Shown piece after piece: positions 19,428 through 28,437 of a DNA stretch of 64,000 bases. The stretch is from Rhizobium pisi. Lineage in GTDB: Bacteria; Pseudomonadota; Alphaproteobacteria; Rhizobiales; Rhizobiaceae. The notes below the pieces were generated by a model. It searched no databases and was not told the DNA's origin. It saw only the letters and a program-made list of their open reading frames with translations. The translations under genes were made by a program, and so were the position numbers. The DNA lies in the NCBI RefSeq assembly GCF_003938655.1, contig NZ_RJJT01000001.1, positions 1 through 64,000 on the forward strand, read 5' to 3'. Position 1 is the stretch's first letter; every line of letters starts with the position of its first letter.

Positions 19428-19805
19428 TCACTCTGCCCGGAAGACGAAGCGCGAATAGCCGAAGAAGCTGAAGAACATCGAGGCGAGGGTGGCGATCACC
19501 ATGGCTGCAAGGGGCTGAAGCGCCGGCAGCGACAGCAGAAGGGCGGAATAGAGCCCGTAATTGACGAGTGCCGCCGTCACCCCGACCGAGCCGTAGCGGA
19601 AGCCTTCGGCGGCAAGCGAACGGCCGGAGCGATCGAAGGTGAAGCTCCGGTTGAAAGCCCAGGTCGCCGCCATTGCGAAGGCGATCGCGATGAGCCGCGC
19701 CAAAAACGGCCCGAGCGGCGTCAGCTCGAGCAGTGCCGACAGGATGCCGGCATCGATGAGGAAGCCGATGCCGCCGGCAATCGCGAAGCGGACGAGCTTC
19801 TTCAT
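19428..19805 (-). CDS. GtrA-family membrane protein (putative lipid-linked sugar flippase)
   Basis: A 125-residue protein with four membrane segments (about residues 7-27, 38-55, 72-92, 97-117) and the GtrA pattern KLVRFAIAGGIGFLIDAGIL and WAFNRSFTF. GtrA proteins are thought to flip polyprenyl-phosphate-linked sugars across the inner membrane. It starts inside the stop codon of the glycosyltransferase (ATGA overlap), so the two are translationally coupled. With the GT2 enzyme and the divergent GT-C-like protein it makes a gtr-type set. Confidence 0.85.
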   Translation of the reverse strand: MKKLVRFAIAGGIGFLIDAGILSALLELTPLGPFLARLIAIAFAMAATWAFNRSFTFDRSGRSLAAEGFRYGSVGVTAALVNYGLYSALLLSLPALQPLAAMVIATLASMFFSFFGYSRFVFRAE

Positions 19806-20809
19806 GCCGCATCCGCCTTGCCGCGGCCGGGACGCGATGCAGGCGAGGCTTCGCCGACCGGCGGCTTGGCCGCGCTTGGCGTCACGAGGCCCATATAGTG
19901 GATGCGCAGCTGCTCGGCGCGGGCGCGCGCGACGGAATCCAGGATGACGCCGGCGGTGAACAGCATGAAGGAGATCATCATCAGCGCCATCGACAGTACC
20001 CAGGTCGGCATGCGGCTGACGAGGCCCGTCTCGAAGTATTCCGCCAGCACGGGCGCCATGAATCCGAGGCTTGCCAGCATGAAGGCGGCGCTGATCGTGC
20101 TGAAGAAGGCAAAAGGCCGCGTTTCCTTCATCAGCATCGCAAACATCCAGAGGATTTTGCCGCCGTCGCGAAAAGTCGAAAGCTTGGAATGCGAGCCGTC
20201 CGGCCGGCGGCCGTAATCGAGTTCCAGCTCGCTGACCGGCAGCTTCAGCCGCGAGGCATGAACGGACATTTCTGTTTCGATCTCGAAGCCGCCTGATACC
20301 GCCGGGAAGCTCTTGACGAAACGGCGCGAAAAGGCGCGGTAGCCGGAAAAGATGTCGGTGAAATCAGGGCCGAAGATCGTCCGGTAGAGTAGGTTGAAAA
20401 GCCGGTTGCCGAGCGCGTGGCCCTGACGGCCGGCATCGGCATGCACACCGCGGCGCGTGCCGACCACCATGTCGGCGCGCTCCGTCAGAAGCGTGCGTAC
20501 CAGTTCCTCGGCATCGGAAGGCGCATAGGTCCCGTCGCCGTCGGCCATGATGTAGATATCAGCTTCGATGTCGGCAAACATGCGGCGCACGACGTGACCC
20601 TTGCCCTGCCGCCGCTCGCGCACGACATGCGCCCCGGCAAGCATCGCCTGCAAGGCGGTCCCGTCGGTGGAATTATTGTCGTAGACGTGGATCGCTGCCT
20701 CCGGCAGCGTCGCGCGGAAGCCCCGCACCACGGAGCCGATTGTCGCCGCCTCGTTATAGCAGGGAAGCAGGACGGCTATATCAAGATTGTCGGTACGCGA
20801 TCGGGCCAT
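19802..20809 (-). CDS. GtrB/DPM-like polyprenyl-phosphate glycosyltransferase
   Basis: A 335-residue family 2 glycosyltransferase. The GT-A domain has DIAVLLPCYNEAATI (about residues 10-24), DNNSTDGT, and the metal-binding DGDGTYAP (about 90). TDIFSGYRAFSRRFV follows, and two C-terminal membrane segments (about 230-258, 268-295) resemble GtrB and dolichol-phosphate-mannose synthases. It should load a sugar from a nucleotide donor onto polyprenyl phosphate on the cytoplasmic face. The last 30 residues are polar and disordered-looking. Operon with the GtrA gene downstream. Confidence 0.87.
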   Translation of the reverse strand: MARSRTDNLDIAVLLPCYNEAATIGSVVRGFRATLPEAAIHVYDNNSTDGTALQAMLAGAHVVRERRQGKGHVVRRMFADIEADIYIMADGDGTYAPSDAEELVRTLLTERADMVVGTRRGVHADAGRQGHALGNRLFNLLYRTIFGPDFTDIFSGYRAFSRRFVKSFPAVSGGFEIETEMSVHASRLKLPVSELELDYGRRPDGSHSKLSTFRDGGKILWMFAMLMKETRPFAFFSTISAAFMLASLGFMAPVLAEYFETGLVSRMPTWVLSMALMMISFMLFTAGVILDSVARARAEQLRIHYMGLVTPSAAKPPVGEASPASRPGRGKADAA

Positions 20810-20913
20810 GACTTTACTCGTTACACAGAAGCCGTGGCGAGCCTAAACCACTCGGCGTTAATAAGACCCTATGACGCAGGCAAAATCGGCGGCCGCCGCA
20901 AGCGGCTTTACAC

Positions 20914-20953
20914 TTTCTTGATCGGCGACGGCTAAGGTTCGGCAATCAAGAAA
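20914..20953. promoter_or_regulatory. Inverted repeat in the gtr divergent promoter region
   Basis: TTTCTTGAT (20914-20922) and ATCAAGAAA (20945-20953) are exact 9-base inverted arms, 31 bases apart, 16 bases before the GT-C-like gene and about 100 bases from the glycosyltransferase start. It may be an operator with half-sites three helical turns apart, or a leader hairpin. Confidence 0.4.
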
Positions 20954-20969
20954 CGGACCGCTAACCACG

Positions 20970-22817
20970 ATGAACGCTGTGCAGCCGATCGCCATTTCAT
21001 CATCTGCGACCGACGCCCCCCAGGGCGGAATACGCGGCCTGCTCACACGTTTGTGGCCTGTCGTCATCACCTATAGCGTCGTTCTCGCCGCCATTATCAT
21101 CGTCACGAGGGTCGCCAGCGCCACCGATTACGTCGGGCCCGACAATGATGACGGCATGCGTCTCGTCGAGGTCCGCGATTTTCTCGCCGGGCAGGGGTGG
21201 TTCGATCTGATGCAGTACCGTCTCGGCCTAGACGGCGGCACGCTGATGCACTGGTCGCGGCTGATCGACCTGCCGATCGCCTCGCTGATCTGGTTTTTCG
21301 GTCTGTTTGCACCCCATGAGACGGCCGAGGCGTTGGCGCTTGCCGTCTGGCCGGTATCGCTCGTCCTGCCCGCCATGCTCGCCATGGCCGTTGCCGGTCG
21401 GCGTATCGGCGATATCCCCGGCATGCATATCAGCCTCGTCCTGACCGGGCTTGCGATCTACACCGGAAATCGTTTCGCGCCGGGCGCCATCGATCATCAC
21501 AACGCGCAACTGGCGCTGGTGGCGACGATGACGGCGATGCTGCTGGATCCCAAGCGCCGCGGCTGGAACTATGCGGTCGCTGGCGTCGCCGCAGCCGTCG
21601 CCATCGCGATCGGTGCCGAAACGACACCCTTCGTCGCCGCCGTCTGCCTGACGATCGCCCTGCTTTGGGCGTGGGAGGGCCAGGATTTCGCCGTTGCCGC
21701 TCAGTCCTTCGGGCTGGCGCTGGCGGTCGCGATCAGCATTCTCTTCTTCGCAACGGTGCCGCCGCGGCTCTATTCGATGGTCACCTGCGACAACCTCTCG
21801 CTCGGTTATTACAGCCTGGCGGCGATCGGCGGCGGGCTTCTCCTGTTTTCAGCGGTTTTTGCGAGCCAGCTCGCCCGCCCCATCCGCTTTGCGGCGCTGG
21901 CCGTCGTCGGTGCGGGTGTTCTCGGTTCGGCGGCGGTGATCGCGCCGCAATGCCTGAGCGATCCGCTGGCCAGTCTCGATCCCATGCTGGTCGAACTCTG
22001 GCTGAGAAACATTTCCGAAGCCAAGTCGGTTTTCGCCCTGGCGCGCAGCGAACCTTTCGATATCGGCGCCTTCTATGCGGCAGGCCTGTTCGGGATCGCC
22101 GTCTGCGTCTTCCGCATCACCCGGCGCGATCGCGTTCAGATCCATCTGATCCTGTTCTTCCTGCTCGCCGTCAGCTGGGCGATCGCACTGGTCCAGGTGC
22201 GCGGCGCAACCTTCTCGAACTTGCTTTCCATCCTGCCGCTTGCCCTGTTGATCATCGATATCAGGCGCATCTCCAACAGCGACAGCGAGAATGTTGCCGC
22301 TGCCTTCGTCTATGTGGTGACGGTGCTTGCCAGCGTTCCTGCGGCCTGGGCGGTCGGCGGCGGGCTACTCTCGCTGGAGATGGAAAATGACGTGCCGAAA
22401 AAGCCGGCGGAGCCGGTAAAGGAGCATTCCTGCGCCTCGAAACAGGCGCTGGCGCCGCTTGACGGGCTTCCTGTCGGTCTCGTCTCGGTACCGTCGGAAA
22501 TGGGCGTCTCAATTCTCCGCTTCACGCAAAACCGGGTTCTCTCGGCACCCTATCACCGCAATCAGGGCGGCATGCTGACGGAACTGCATATCGGTATGGC
22601 TGAGCCGCAGGAGGCGGAGGCTTTTCTGAAGGGGGCGGGTGTCACGACGCTTGCCTTCTGCCCGGATGATCCGCAGACGCGCCAACTCGCCAAGCTGAAG
22701 CCTGATGGTCTCTATGCGCAACTCGGCAAGGGGAATATTCCGCCCTATCTGGTGCCGCTTCCGAAAGCGGCGGATGCAGGCGTGCAGTTCTTTCGCTATC
22801 GGCCGGCGGCGAATTGA
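20970..22817 (+). CDS. Polytopic GT-C-like glycosyltransferase
   Basis: A 615-residue integral membrane protein. The first membrane helix (about residues 29-48) is followed by an acidic loop DYVGPDNDDGMRLVEV, and MHWSRLIDLP comes next; such a D-rich first loop with HWSR is typical of STT3/ArnT-type GT-C enzymes that use lipid-linked sugars. About 12-14 helices follow, then a periplasmic tail of about 110 residues with two cysteines that could form a disulfide. Divergent from the gtrAB-like pair, it is a candidate GtrC-type transferase. The acceptor is unknown. Confidence 0.65.
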   Translation: MNAVQPIAISSSATDAPQGGIRGLLTRLWPVVITYSVVLAAIIIVTRVASATDYVGPDNDDGMRLVEVRDFLAGQGWFDLMQYRLGLDGGTLMHWSRLIDLPIASLIWFFGLFAPHETAEALALAVWPVSLVLPAMLAMAVAGRRIGDIPGMHISLVLTGLAIYTGNRFAPGAIDHHNAQLALVATMTAMLLDPKRRGWNYAVAGVAAAVAIAIGAETTPFVAAVCLTIALLWAWEGQDFAVAAQSFGLALAVAISILFFATVPPRLYSMVTCDNLSLGYYSLAAIGGGLLLFSAVFASQLARPIRFAALAVVGAGVLGSAAVIAPQCLSDPLASLDPMLVELWLRNISEAKSVFALARSEPFDIGAFYAAGLFGIAVCVFRITRRDRVQIHLILFFLLAVSWAIALVQVRGATFSNLLSILPLALLIIDIRRISNSDSENVAAAFVYVVTVLASVPAAWAVGGGLLSLEMENDVPKKPAEPVKEHSCASKQALAPLDGLPVGLVSVPSEMGVSILRFTQNRVLSAPYHRNQGGMLTELHIGMAEPQEAEAFLKGAGVTTLAFCPDDPQTRQLAKLKPDGLYAQLGKGNIPPYLVPLPKAADAGVQFFRYRPAAN

Positions 22818-22843
22818 CGCCGGCAATTTTCATGACGGGTTCG

Positions 22844-23086
22844 TTATTGAGAGACGCGTAGTGCGCGAAGACGCGCGCTGGCATAGAGCCCGACGACGAA
22901 GAGGATAAGGCCACCATTGTAGCCGAGGATGGCATAAACGAGCGCCAGAAGTGACACCGGTCCGGGCGAGCTTATTGCCGCCAGCGCGAATGTGATTCCG
23001 ATCAGCGCGGCGATCAACGCGATCGCGGCGGCCGAGCGCGTTTGTCCGGCGCTGATGCCCAATGCTGCTGCCGTAAGAGTAATCAT
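22844..23086 (-). CDS. Small two-helix membrane protein
   Basis: An 80-residue hypothetical protein, with two or three hydrophobic stretches (about residues 18-35 and 40-68) and a short basic tail RLRALR. GGAAGGG sits seven bases before the ATG at 23086; an in-frame extension to 23122 lacks a ribosome-binding site. I recognise no family. It converges on the GT-C-like gene with 26 bases between stops. A role in the envelope is possible but only from its hydrophobicity. Confidence 0.6.
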   Translation of the reverse strand: MITLTAAALGISAGQTRSAAAIALIAALIGITFALAAISSPGPVSLLALVYAILGYNGGLILFVVGLYASARLRALRVSQ

Positions 23087-23428
23087 TTCAGCACCCTTCC
23101 CGAAGAGAACGAGGGGAAGCATAGGAAGCGCCAGCTAACAAAGATTTACCGGCCATCTTTGCCGAAAAGCCTTTGTATTGCGGTGGTTAGCAATCCCTTT
23201 CAGGTAAAACGCACATTCTAACTATCCGTTCCGCAACAAAACGAATTTACTCGATTTTGCTGTTTTTTTCTTTGCTGCAACGAGTGCATGTACAGAATGC
23301 CGGGAAACGAGCGCGTCCGACGCAACGACCGCGAACCCCTTTCGCCACCGATCTCAACGGCCGGGAAAACCGATCCCAATGCCCATGCCGACCTTCCCGT
23401 TTTCAGCGGATGGACATAGAAAGAAGGG
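23087..23428. other. AT-rich intergenic region upstream of xseA
   Basis: This 342-base gap between the small membrane protein gene and xseA has a lower GC content than its flanks, including CTGTTTTTTTCTTTGCTGC near 23261. It should hold both divergent promoters. No gene with plausible start and coding pattern, no tRNA, and no strong hairpin was seen. Confidence 0.5.
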
Positions 23429-25009
23429 ATGAGCAACGTCTTCGACAGCGATTCGCCTACCAACCTTGCCGAATATTCGGTTTCGGAGCTTTCCGGCTCG
23501 ATCAAGCGCACCGTCGAGACGGCCTTCGACCAGGTTCGCGTGCGCGGGGAAATATCAGGCTATCGCGGGCCGCACTCCTCGGGACATGCCTATTTCTCGC
23601 TGAAGGACGATCGCGCCCGCATCGACGCCGTCATCTGGAAAGGCACATTCTCGCGCCTGAAGTTCCGCCCGGAAGAGGGCATGGAAGTCATCGCCACCGG
23701 CAAGGTCACCACCTTTCCGGGCTCCTCGAAATATCAGATCGTCATCGAGACGCTGGAGCCGGCCGGCGCCGGCGCGCTGATGGCGCTGATCGAGGAGCGC
23801 AAGCGCAAGCTCGGCGCCGAAGGCCTGTTCGATGCCGCTCGCAAGAAACGGCTGCCCTTCATGCCGAGGGTCATCGGGGTCGTTACCTCGCCGACCGGCG
23901 CCGTCATCCGCGATATCCTGCATCGCATCTCCGATCGTTTTCCGGTCCATGTCATCGTCTGGCCGGTGAAGGTGCAGGGGGAGGGGTCCGGCGAGGAGGT
24001 GGCAAACGCCATCCGTGGCTTCAATGCGCTGGAGCCGGCAGGCGCGATCCCGCGCCCTGATGTGCTGATCGTCGCGCGCGGCGGCGGCAGCCTGGAGGAT
24101 CTCTGGAGCTTCAACGACGAGGTCGTCGTGCGCGCCGCCGCCGAAAGCCGGATACCGCTGATCTCGGCCGTCGGTCACGAGACGGATTGGACGCTGATCG
24201 ATTATGCCGCCGATGTCCGCGCCCCGACGCCGACGGGTGCTGCGGAAATGGCGGTGCCGGTCAAGGCCGAGCTCGAAGCGCAGGCGGCCGCTCTTGCCGC
24301 ACGCCTGCAGGGCTGCATAAACCGCCAGATGGATCAGCGCCGCCAATCGGTGCGCGCGCTGATGCGGGCATTGCCGTCGCTCGACCAGTTGCTGGCGCTG
24401 CCCCGCCGCCGCTTCGACGAGGCTGCCGCAGGGCTCGGCCGCGGGCTGGAACTCAACACCATCAACAAGCGTCGCGGCTTCGAGCGTGTCGCCTCGCATC
24501 TGCGCCCTGATGTGCTCTCCAACCGCATCACCGAGCGCCGCCAGCTTCTGAGCGAACGCATGGCGCGGGCCGAACGCACCGTCGAGCGCCTGCTCGACCG
24601 TTCGAAGTCCCGCATCGACCGCGCCGAGGCAATCCTCGCCTCGCTGCCCGCTCGGCTGAAGACCCAGACCGGCCGCGGCCGCGAGCGGCTCGGCAACCTT
24701 TCGCGCCATGCAGATACGGCGATCCGTCATCAGCTGACACGTGCGCGCGCCGAGCTTTCCGCGCAAGATCGTGTGCTGCAGTCGCTGTCTTACAAGAACG
24801 TGCTGAAGCGCGGCTACGCTGTCATTCGCGATGAGGATAACAGACCGGTCTCACAAGCTGCGGCACTCTCTGCCGGCATGGGCATTGCCATCGAATTCGC
24901 CGATGGTCGCGTCGGCGCCATGACCACGGAAGGCGGCAATCCTCCCGTCGGCGCGAAGAAGCGCGGCGCAAAATCCGCAGAACCGCCGAAGCAGGGAAGC
25001 CTGTTCTGA
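23429..25009 (+). CDS. xseA: Exodeoxyribonuclease VII large subunit
   Basis: A 526-residue XseA, which with XseB degrades single-stranded DNA to oligonucleotides. The N-terminal OB-fold covers about residues 10-110 ([20 protein letters not shown]); the catalytic domain follows with [30 protein letters not shown], and [13 protein letters not shown]; a long arginine-rich coiled coil spans about 270-460. The protein ends in QGSLF, like a beta-clamp-binding pentapeptide. xseB is not here. The NAD(P)H oxidoreductase gene begins two bases after its stop. Confidence 0.95.
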   Translation: MSNVFDSDSPTNLAEYSVSELSGSIKRTVETAFDQVRVRGEISGYRGPHSSGHAYFSLKDDRARIDAVIWKGTFSRLKFRPEEGMEVIATGKVTTFPGSSKYQIVIETLEPAGAGALMALIEERKRKLGAEGLFDAARKKRLPFMPRVIGVVTSPTGAVIRDILHRISDRFPVHVIVWPVKVQGEGSGEEVANAIRGFNALEPAGAIPRPDVLIVARGGGSLEDLWSFNDEVVVRAAAESRIPLISAVGHETDWTLIDYAADVRAPTPTGAAEMAVPVKAELEAQAAALAARLQGCINRQMDQRRQSVRALMRALPSLDQLLALPRRRFDEAAAGLGRGLELNTINKRRGFERVASHLRPDVLSNRITERRQLLSERMARAERTVERLLDRSKSRIDRAEAILASLPARLKTQTGRGRERLGNLSRHADTAIRHQLTRARAELSAQDRVLQSLSYKNVLKRGYAVIRDEDNRPVSQAAALSAGMGIAIEFADGRVGAMTTEGGNPPVGAKKRGAKSAEPPKQGSLF

Positions 25010-25011
25010 CG

Positions 25012-25605
25012 ATGCGGATCCTGCTGTTGCTCGCCCATCCGCTGCCGGAAAGTTTTGCCGCCTCGGTGGCCCGCACCGCCCGCGAAGCATTGGAAGCCTC
25101 CGGCCATATCGTCGATCTGCTCGATCTCTACGCCGAGGATTTCGATCCGCGTCTCTCCGAGGCCGAGCGCCGTGGTTATTTCGATGTGCCCTACGACACT
25201 TCAGCCGTTGCCGGTATCGCTGATCGGGTGAAAGCGGCCGATGGGCTCGTCCTTGTCTTTCCGCAGTGGTGGTTCAATTTCCCGGCCATCCTGAAAGGGT
25301 TCTTTGATCGCATCTTCGCGCCCGGCGTGGCCTTCACCCATGATGCCGCCGGCGGCCGCATCGTGCCTGAGCTCACCAATATCAGACTGCTCTATGCGCT
25401 GACGACGACGGGCTCGCCGTGGTGGCTGGTGCATCTCTATATGGGCAATCCCGTCCGTCGCCTGCTGAAGCGCCGCATTGCCAATTTCTGCTCGAAGAAG
25501 CTCGTCTTCCGCATGCTGAGCCTGCACGATATGGATCGCGCGACGGAGGTTAAGCGCAAGGCGCATCTGGAACGCGTCCGCAAGGCGCTCATCGCTGTCG
25601 TCTGA
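25012..25605 (+). CDS. NAD(P)H-dependent quinone oxidoreductase, flavodoxin fold
   Basis: A 197-residue protein of the NQO1/KefF/MdaB type. It starts with MRILLLLAHPLPESFAAS, where the loop binds FMN or FAD phosphates, and has the conserved LVFPQWWFNFPAILKGFFDR segment (about residues 79-98) followed by a TTTGSP loop. It should carry out two-electron reduction of quinones. It is two bases downstream of xseA and likely cotranscribed. Its stop codon directly abuts the stop of the convergent MarR gene. Confidence 0.85.
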   Translation: MRILLLLAHPLPESFAASVARTAREALEASGHIVDLLDLYAEDFDPRLSEAERRGYFDVPYDTSAVAGIADRVKAADGLVLVFPQWWFNFPAILKGFFDRIFAPGVAFTHDAAGGRIVPELTNIRLLYALTTTGSPWWLVHLYMGNPVRRLLKRRIANFCSKKLVFRMLSLHDMDRATEVKRKAHLERVRKALIAVV

Positions 25606-26103
25606 CTATTCGAAATCGGACAGGAATTTCTTGAGCAGCCGGTCGAATTCGGCCTTGTCTTCGGCTGTCAGATTGCGCGTCAGCCGATGCTGGTTGGCGA
25701 CATGGGCGCCGACCGCTTCTTCCACGGTCGCAAACCCTTTCCCGGTCAGCGCGATCAGCACGCTTCGCCTGTCCTCGGGGTTGAGCATGCGCTCGACGAA
25801 ACCCGCCTTTTCGAGCTGGTCGATCCGGTTCGTCATCGTGCCGGAACTCACCATGGTCATGTCGAGCAGCTCTCCGGGCGACAGCCGGTACGGCGCTCCG
25901 GAGCGGCGAAGCGTCGCCAGCACATCGAAGGCGGAGGAGGAGAGCCCGTGTTTGAGAAGCACTTCGTCCACTTCGCGGCCGATATGCGTCGTCAGCCGCT
26001 TCAGCCGGCCGAGGATGCCCATGGGTTCGACATCCAGCTCCGGCCGCTCGCGCCGCCATTGCGCCAGGATCCTGTCGACGTGGTCTTCCTTGGTTTTGTC
26101 CAT
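25606..26103 (-). CDS. MarR-family transcriptional regulator
   Basis: A 165-residue winged-helix repressor. Dimerisation helices flank the DNA-binding core: SAFDVLATLRRSGAPYRLSPGELL, the recognition helix TMVSSGTMTNRIDQLEKAGFV, and the wing NPEDRRSVLIALT. It starts 82 bases from the divergent EamA exporter gene, which it probably controls through the TCTTGACGTCAAGA palindrome between them. The ligand is unknown. Confidence 0.9.
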   Translation of the reverse strand: MDKTKEDHVDRILAQWRRERPELDVEPMGILGRLKRLTTHIGREVDEVLLKHGLSSSAFDVLATLRRSGAPYRLSPGELLDMTMVSSGTMTNRIDQLEKAGFVERMLNPEDRRSVLIALTGKGFATVEEAVGAHVANQHRLTRNLTAEDKAEFDRLLKKFLSDFE

Positions 26104-26125
26104 GTCACATCGATATCAGCGGATC

Positions 26126-26139
26126 TCTTGACGTCAAGA
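26126..26139. promoter_or_regulatory. Palindromic operator between MarR and EamA genes
   Basis: TCTTGACGTCAAGA is a perfect 14-base palindrome in the 81-base divergent gap. Half-site TCTTGA recurs at 26163 and 26178. It contains a TTGAC element, so the bound protein would cover the promoter. MarR dimers commonly bind such sites. Confidence 0.6.
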
Positions 26140-26184
26140 TAAAATGCGCTATCGTGGATTTATCTTGAAGTAGAGATTCTTGAG

Positions 26185-27108
26185 ATGAAGAAAAATTTCC
26201 GCTACGCCGCCGACGTGTTGATGACAGCGATTGCGCCTGCGATCTGGGGCAGCACCTATTTCGTCACGACGTCCTTCCTGCCACATGGCTATCCGCTGAC
26301 GGTCGCGATGCTGCGCGCACTACCGGCCGGCCTGCTTCTCTTGCTGATTGTTCGGAAACTGCCGACAGGCGTCTGGTGGGGTCGCGCCTTCATTCTCGGC
26401 GCGCTGAACTTCTCGTTTTTCTGGGCGATGCTCTTCGTTTCGGCCTATCGCCTGCCCGGCGGCGTAGCGGCCACGGTCGGCGCCGTGCAGCCGCTGATCG
26501 TCATTGCGCTCTCGCGCCTCTTCCTAGGCAAACCGATCCGCTTCCTTGCCGTCATTGCCGGCCTGATCGGCATATCAGGCGTCGGACTGCTGGTGCTGAC
26601 GCCGAATGCGGCGCTCGATCCCGTCGGCATCGTCGCCGGTCTTGCAGGCGCGGTCTCCATGGCTTTCGGCACGGTGCTGACCCGCCACTGGCAGCCGCCG
26701 GTCTCCAGCCTGACCTTTACTTCATGGCAATTGACTGCAGGCGGCGTCCTGCTCGTGCCCGTCGCCCTCTTCCTTGAGCCGGCACTGCCAGTGCCGACGG
26801 CGGCCAATATCCTCGGCATCGCCTATCTCGGCCTCGTCGGCGCGGCCTTCACCTATCTGCTCTGGTTCCGCGGCCTGTCACGCATCGAGCCGTCGGCCGC
26901 GGCCTCGCTCGGCTTCTTGAGCCCCGCGGTCGCGACCCTGCTCGGTTGGCTGGCGCTCGGCCAGAACCTGACGCCAGCCCAGCTTTCAGGCCTTGCCATG
27001 GTGCTGGTCAGCGTCTGGCTCAGCCAGCGCAGCCTGATGGCGAAGGCGGGCGTTGTTACGCCCACTCGCCCTGCCGCATCACCGGAACCCGTGCGCCGTC
27101 CGGCTTGA
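26185..27108 (+). CDS. EamA/DMT-family exporter
   Basis: A 307-residue inner-membrane transporter with two EamA repeats and ten helices between residues 8 and 285. Typical residues include AIWGSTYFVTT near the first helix and LLWFRGLSRIEPSAAASLGFLSP in the second half. The family exports small metabolites or drugs; the adjacent MarR regulator suggests an inducible efflux role. The 3' end overlaps the convergent aminopeptidase gene by 53 bases. Confidence 0.88.
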   Translation: MKKNFRYAADVLMTAIAPAIWGSTYFVTTSFLPHGYPLTVAMLRALPAGLLLLLIVRKLPTGVWWGRAFILGALNFSFFWAMLFVSAYRLPGGVAATVGAVQPLIVIALSRLFLGKPIRFLAVIAGLIGISGVGLLVLTPNAALDPVGIVAGLAGAVSMAFGTVLTRHWQPPVSSLTFTSWQLTAGGVLLVPVALFLEPALPVPTAANILGIAYLGLVGAAFTYLLWFRGLSRIEPSAAASLGFLSPAVATLLGWLALGQNLTPAQLSGLAMVLVSVWLSQRSLMAKAGVVTPTRPAASPEPVRRPA

Positions 27109-28309
27109 TGCCGTCGATATCGACCTTGTCGGAGCCGATCATCCAGTCGATATGGATGAGGCTCGAATTGCCACCCTGCGCCTTGATCTGCTCCTGGCTG
27201 AGTTTCGCGCCGTCGAGGAAGCACTTGGAATAGCACTGGCCGAGCGCGATGTGGCACGAGGCGTTTTCGTCGAACAGGGTGTTGTAGAACAGAATGCCGC
27301 TGGCCGAGATCGGCGAGGAATGCGGCACGAGCGCCACTTCGCCAAGCCGGCGCGCGCCCTCGTCGGTATCGAGCACCTTGTTCAGCACCTCTTCGCCGCG
27401 CGAGGCCTTGGCCTCGACGATGCGGCCGCCCTCGAAGCGCACCCGGATATTGTCGATCAGTGTACCCTGATGCGAAAGCGGCTTGGTGCTCGACACATGA
27501 CCTTCGACGCGCAGTGCATGCGGCGTGGTGAAGACTTCCTCGGTCGGGATATTCGGATTGCAGGTGATGCCGTTCTTGGCCGCGGAAGCGCCGCCATGCC
27601 ATTCGTGCCCATCGGCGAGGCCGACCGTCAGGTCCGTGCCCGGTCCCCTAAAATGCAGTGAAGCGAAGCGCTCGCCGTTCAGCCAGGCGGAACGCTTGGC
27701 AAGGTTGGCATTGTGTTCGGCCCAGGCGGCGACAGGATCGCTGAGATCGACGCGGGAAGCGGCAAAGATCGCCTTGGCGAGCTTGGCGATCGCAATCGGT
27801 TCGGGATCATCGGGGAAGACCACCTTGGCCCAGGAAGGGTTGGGGTAGGAGACGATGTTCCGGTTGATATCGAAATTCGAGATCTTCTCCAGCGCCGGCT
27901 TGTAGGCGGTTGAGGTGGCGCGGTTGGCGCGGCCGACCTTGCCGGCATCCTGCTCGGAGAGCAGCATCGGATTGTCGCCGGCGATTGCGAGACGCGCCGC
28001 ACCATTGTCATAGGCCTTTGCCATGCCCTCGTAGAGCCAGCCGGAGGCGCGGTCGAAGCTCTCGTCGCTGCCATACTGATACCGCGCCAGCGTCGTTTCC
28101 TCGTCGGAATAGAAGGCGGTCACCAATCCGGCGCCGGCCTGATAGGCGTGTTTGGTGATGAGGCGCACCAGCGGCAGCGCCACGACAGGTGACGTAATCA
28201 CCAGGTCCTGACCCTTCTGCAACTGCAGGCCGACCTTGATGGCGACTTCCGCAAGCTTCTCCAGCTTGACGGGATCAACGGTGTTCTGGCTCTGGGGCAT
28301 GAAAGTCAT
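27056..28309 (-). CDS. M29-family metalloaminopeptidase
   Basis: A 417-residue peptidase of the thermophilic aminopeptidase T (AmpS/M29) family, which removes N-terminal residues from peptides using two metal ions. The ligand regions are visible: NPNIPTEEVFTTPH (about residues 249-262), GEVALVPHSSPIS, YNTLFDENASCHIALGQ, and IHIDWMIGSD (about 386-395). No signal peptide, so cytoplasmic. The 3' end overlaps the exporter gene. It appears monocistronic. Confidence 0.9.
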   Translation of the reverse strand: MTFMPQSQNTVDPVKLEKLAEVAIKVGLQLQKGQDLVITSPVVALPLVRLITKHAYQAGAGLVTAFYSDEETTLARYQYGSDESFDRASGWLYEGMAKAYDNGAARLAIAGDNPMLLSEQDAGKVGRANRATSTAYKPALEKISNFDINRNIVSYPNPSWAKVVFPDDPEPIAIAKLAKAIFAASRVDLSDPVAAWAEHNANLAKRSAWLNGERFASLHFRGPGTDLTVGLADGHEWHGGASAAKNGITCNPNIPTEEVFTTPHALRVEGHVSSTKPLSHQGTLIDNIRVRFEGGRIVEAKASRGEEVLNKVLDTDEGARRLGEVALVPHSSPISASGILFYNTLFDENASCHIALGQCYSKCFLDGAKLSQEQIKAQGGNSSLIHIDWMIGSDKVDIDGIKPDGARVPVMRQGEWA

Positions 28310-28437
28310 GGTTCAACCTGCCTTCTGTATTTACGGTGGGAGGCTGGAAGACTTAGACCCGTTTGCGGCGAAAATGAAGGGCGCCGCTTCGGAATTGAAG
28401 GCGGCCGGACGCATGTTCCCGGCCGCCTATGCGCACT

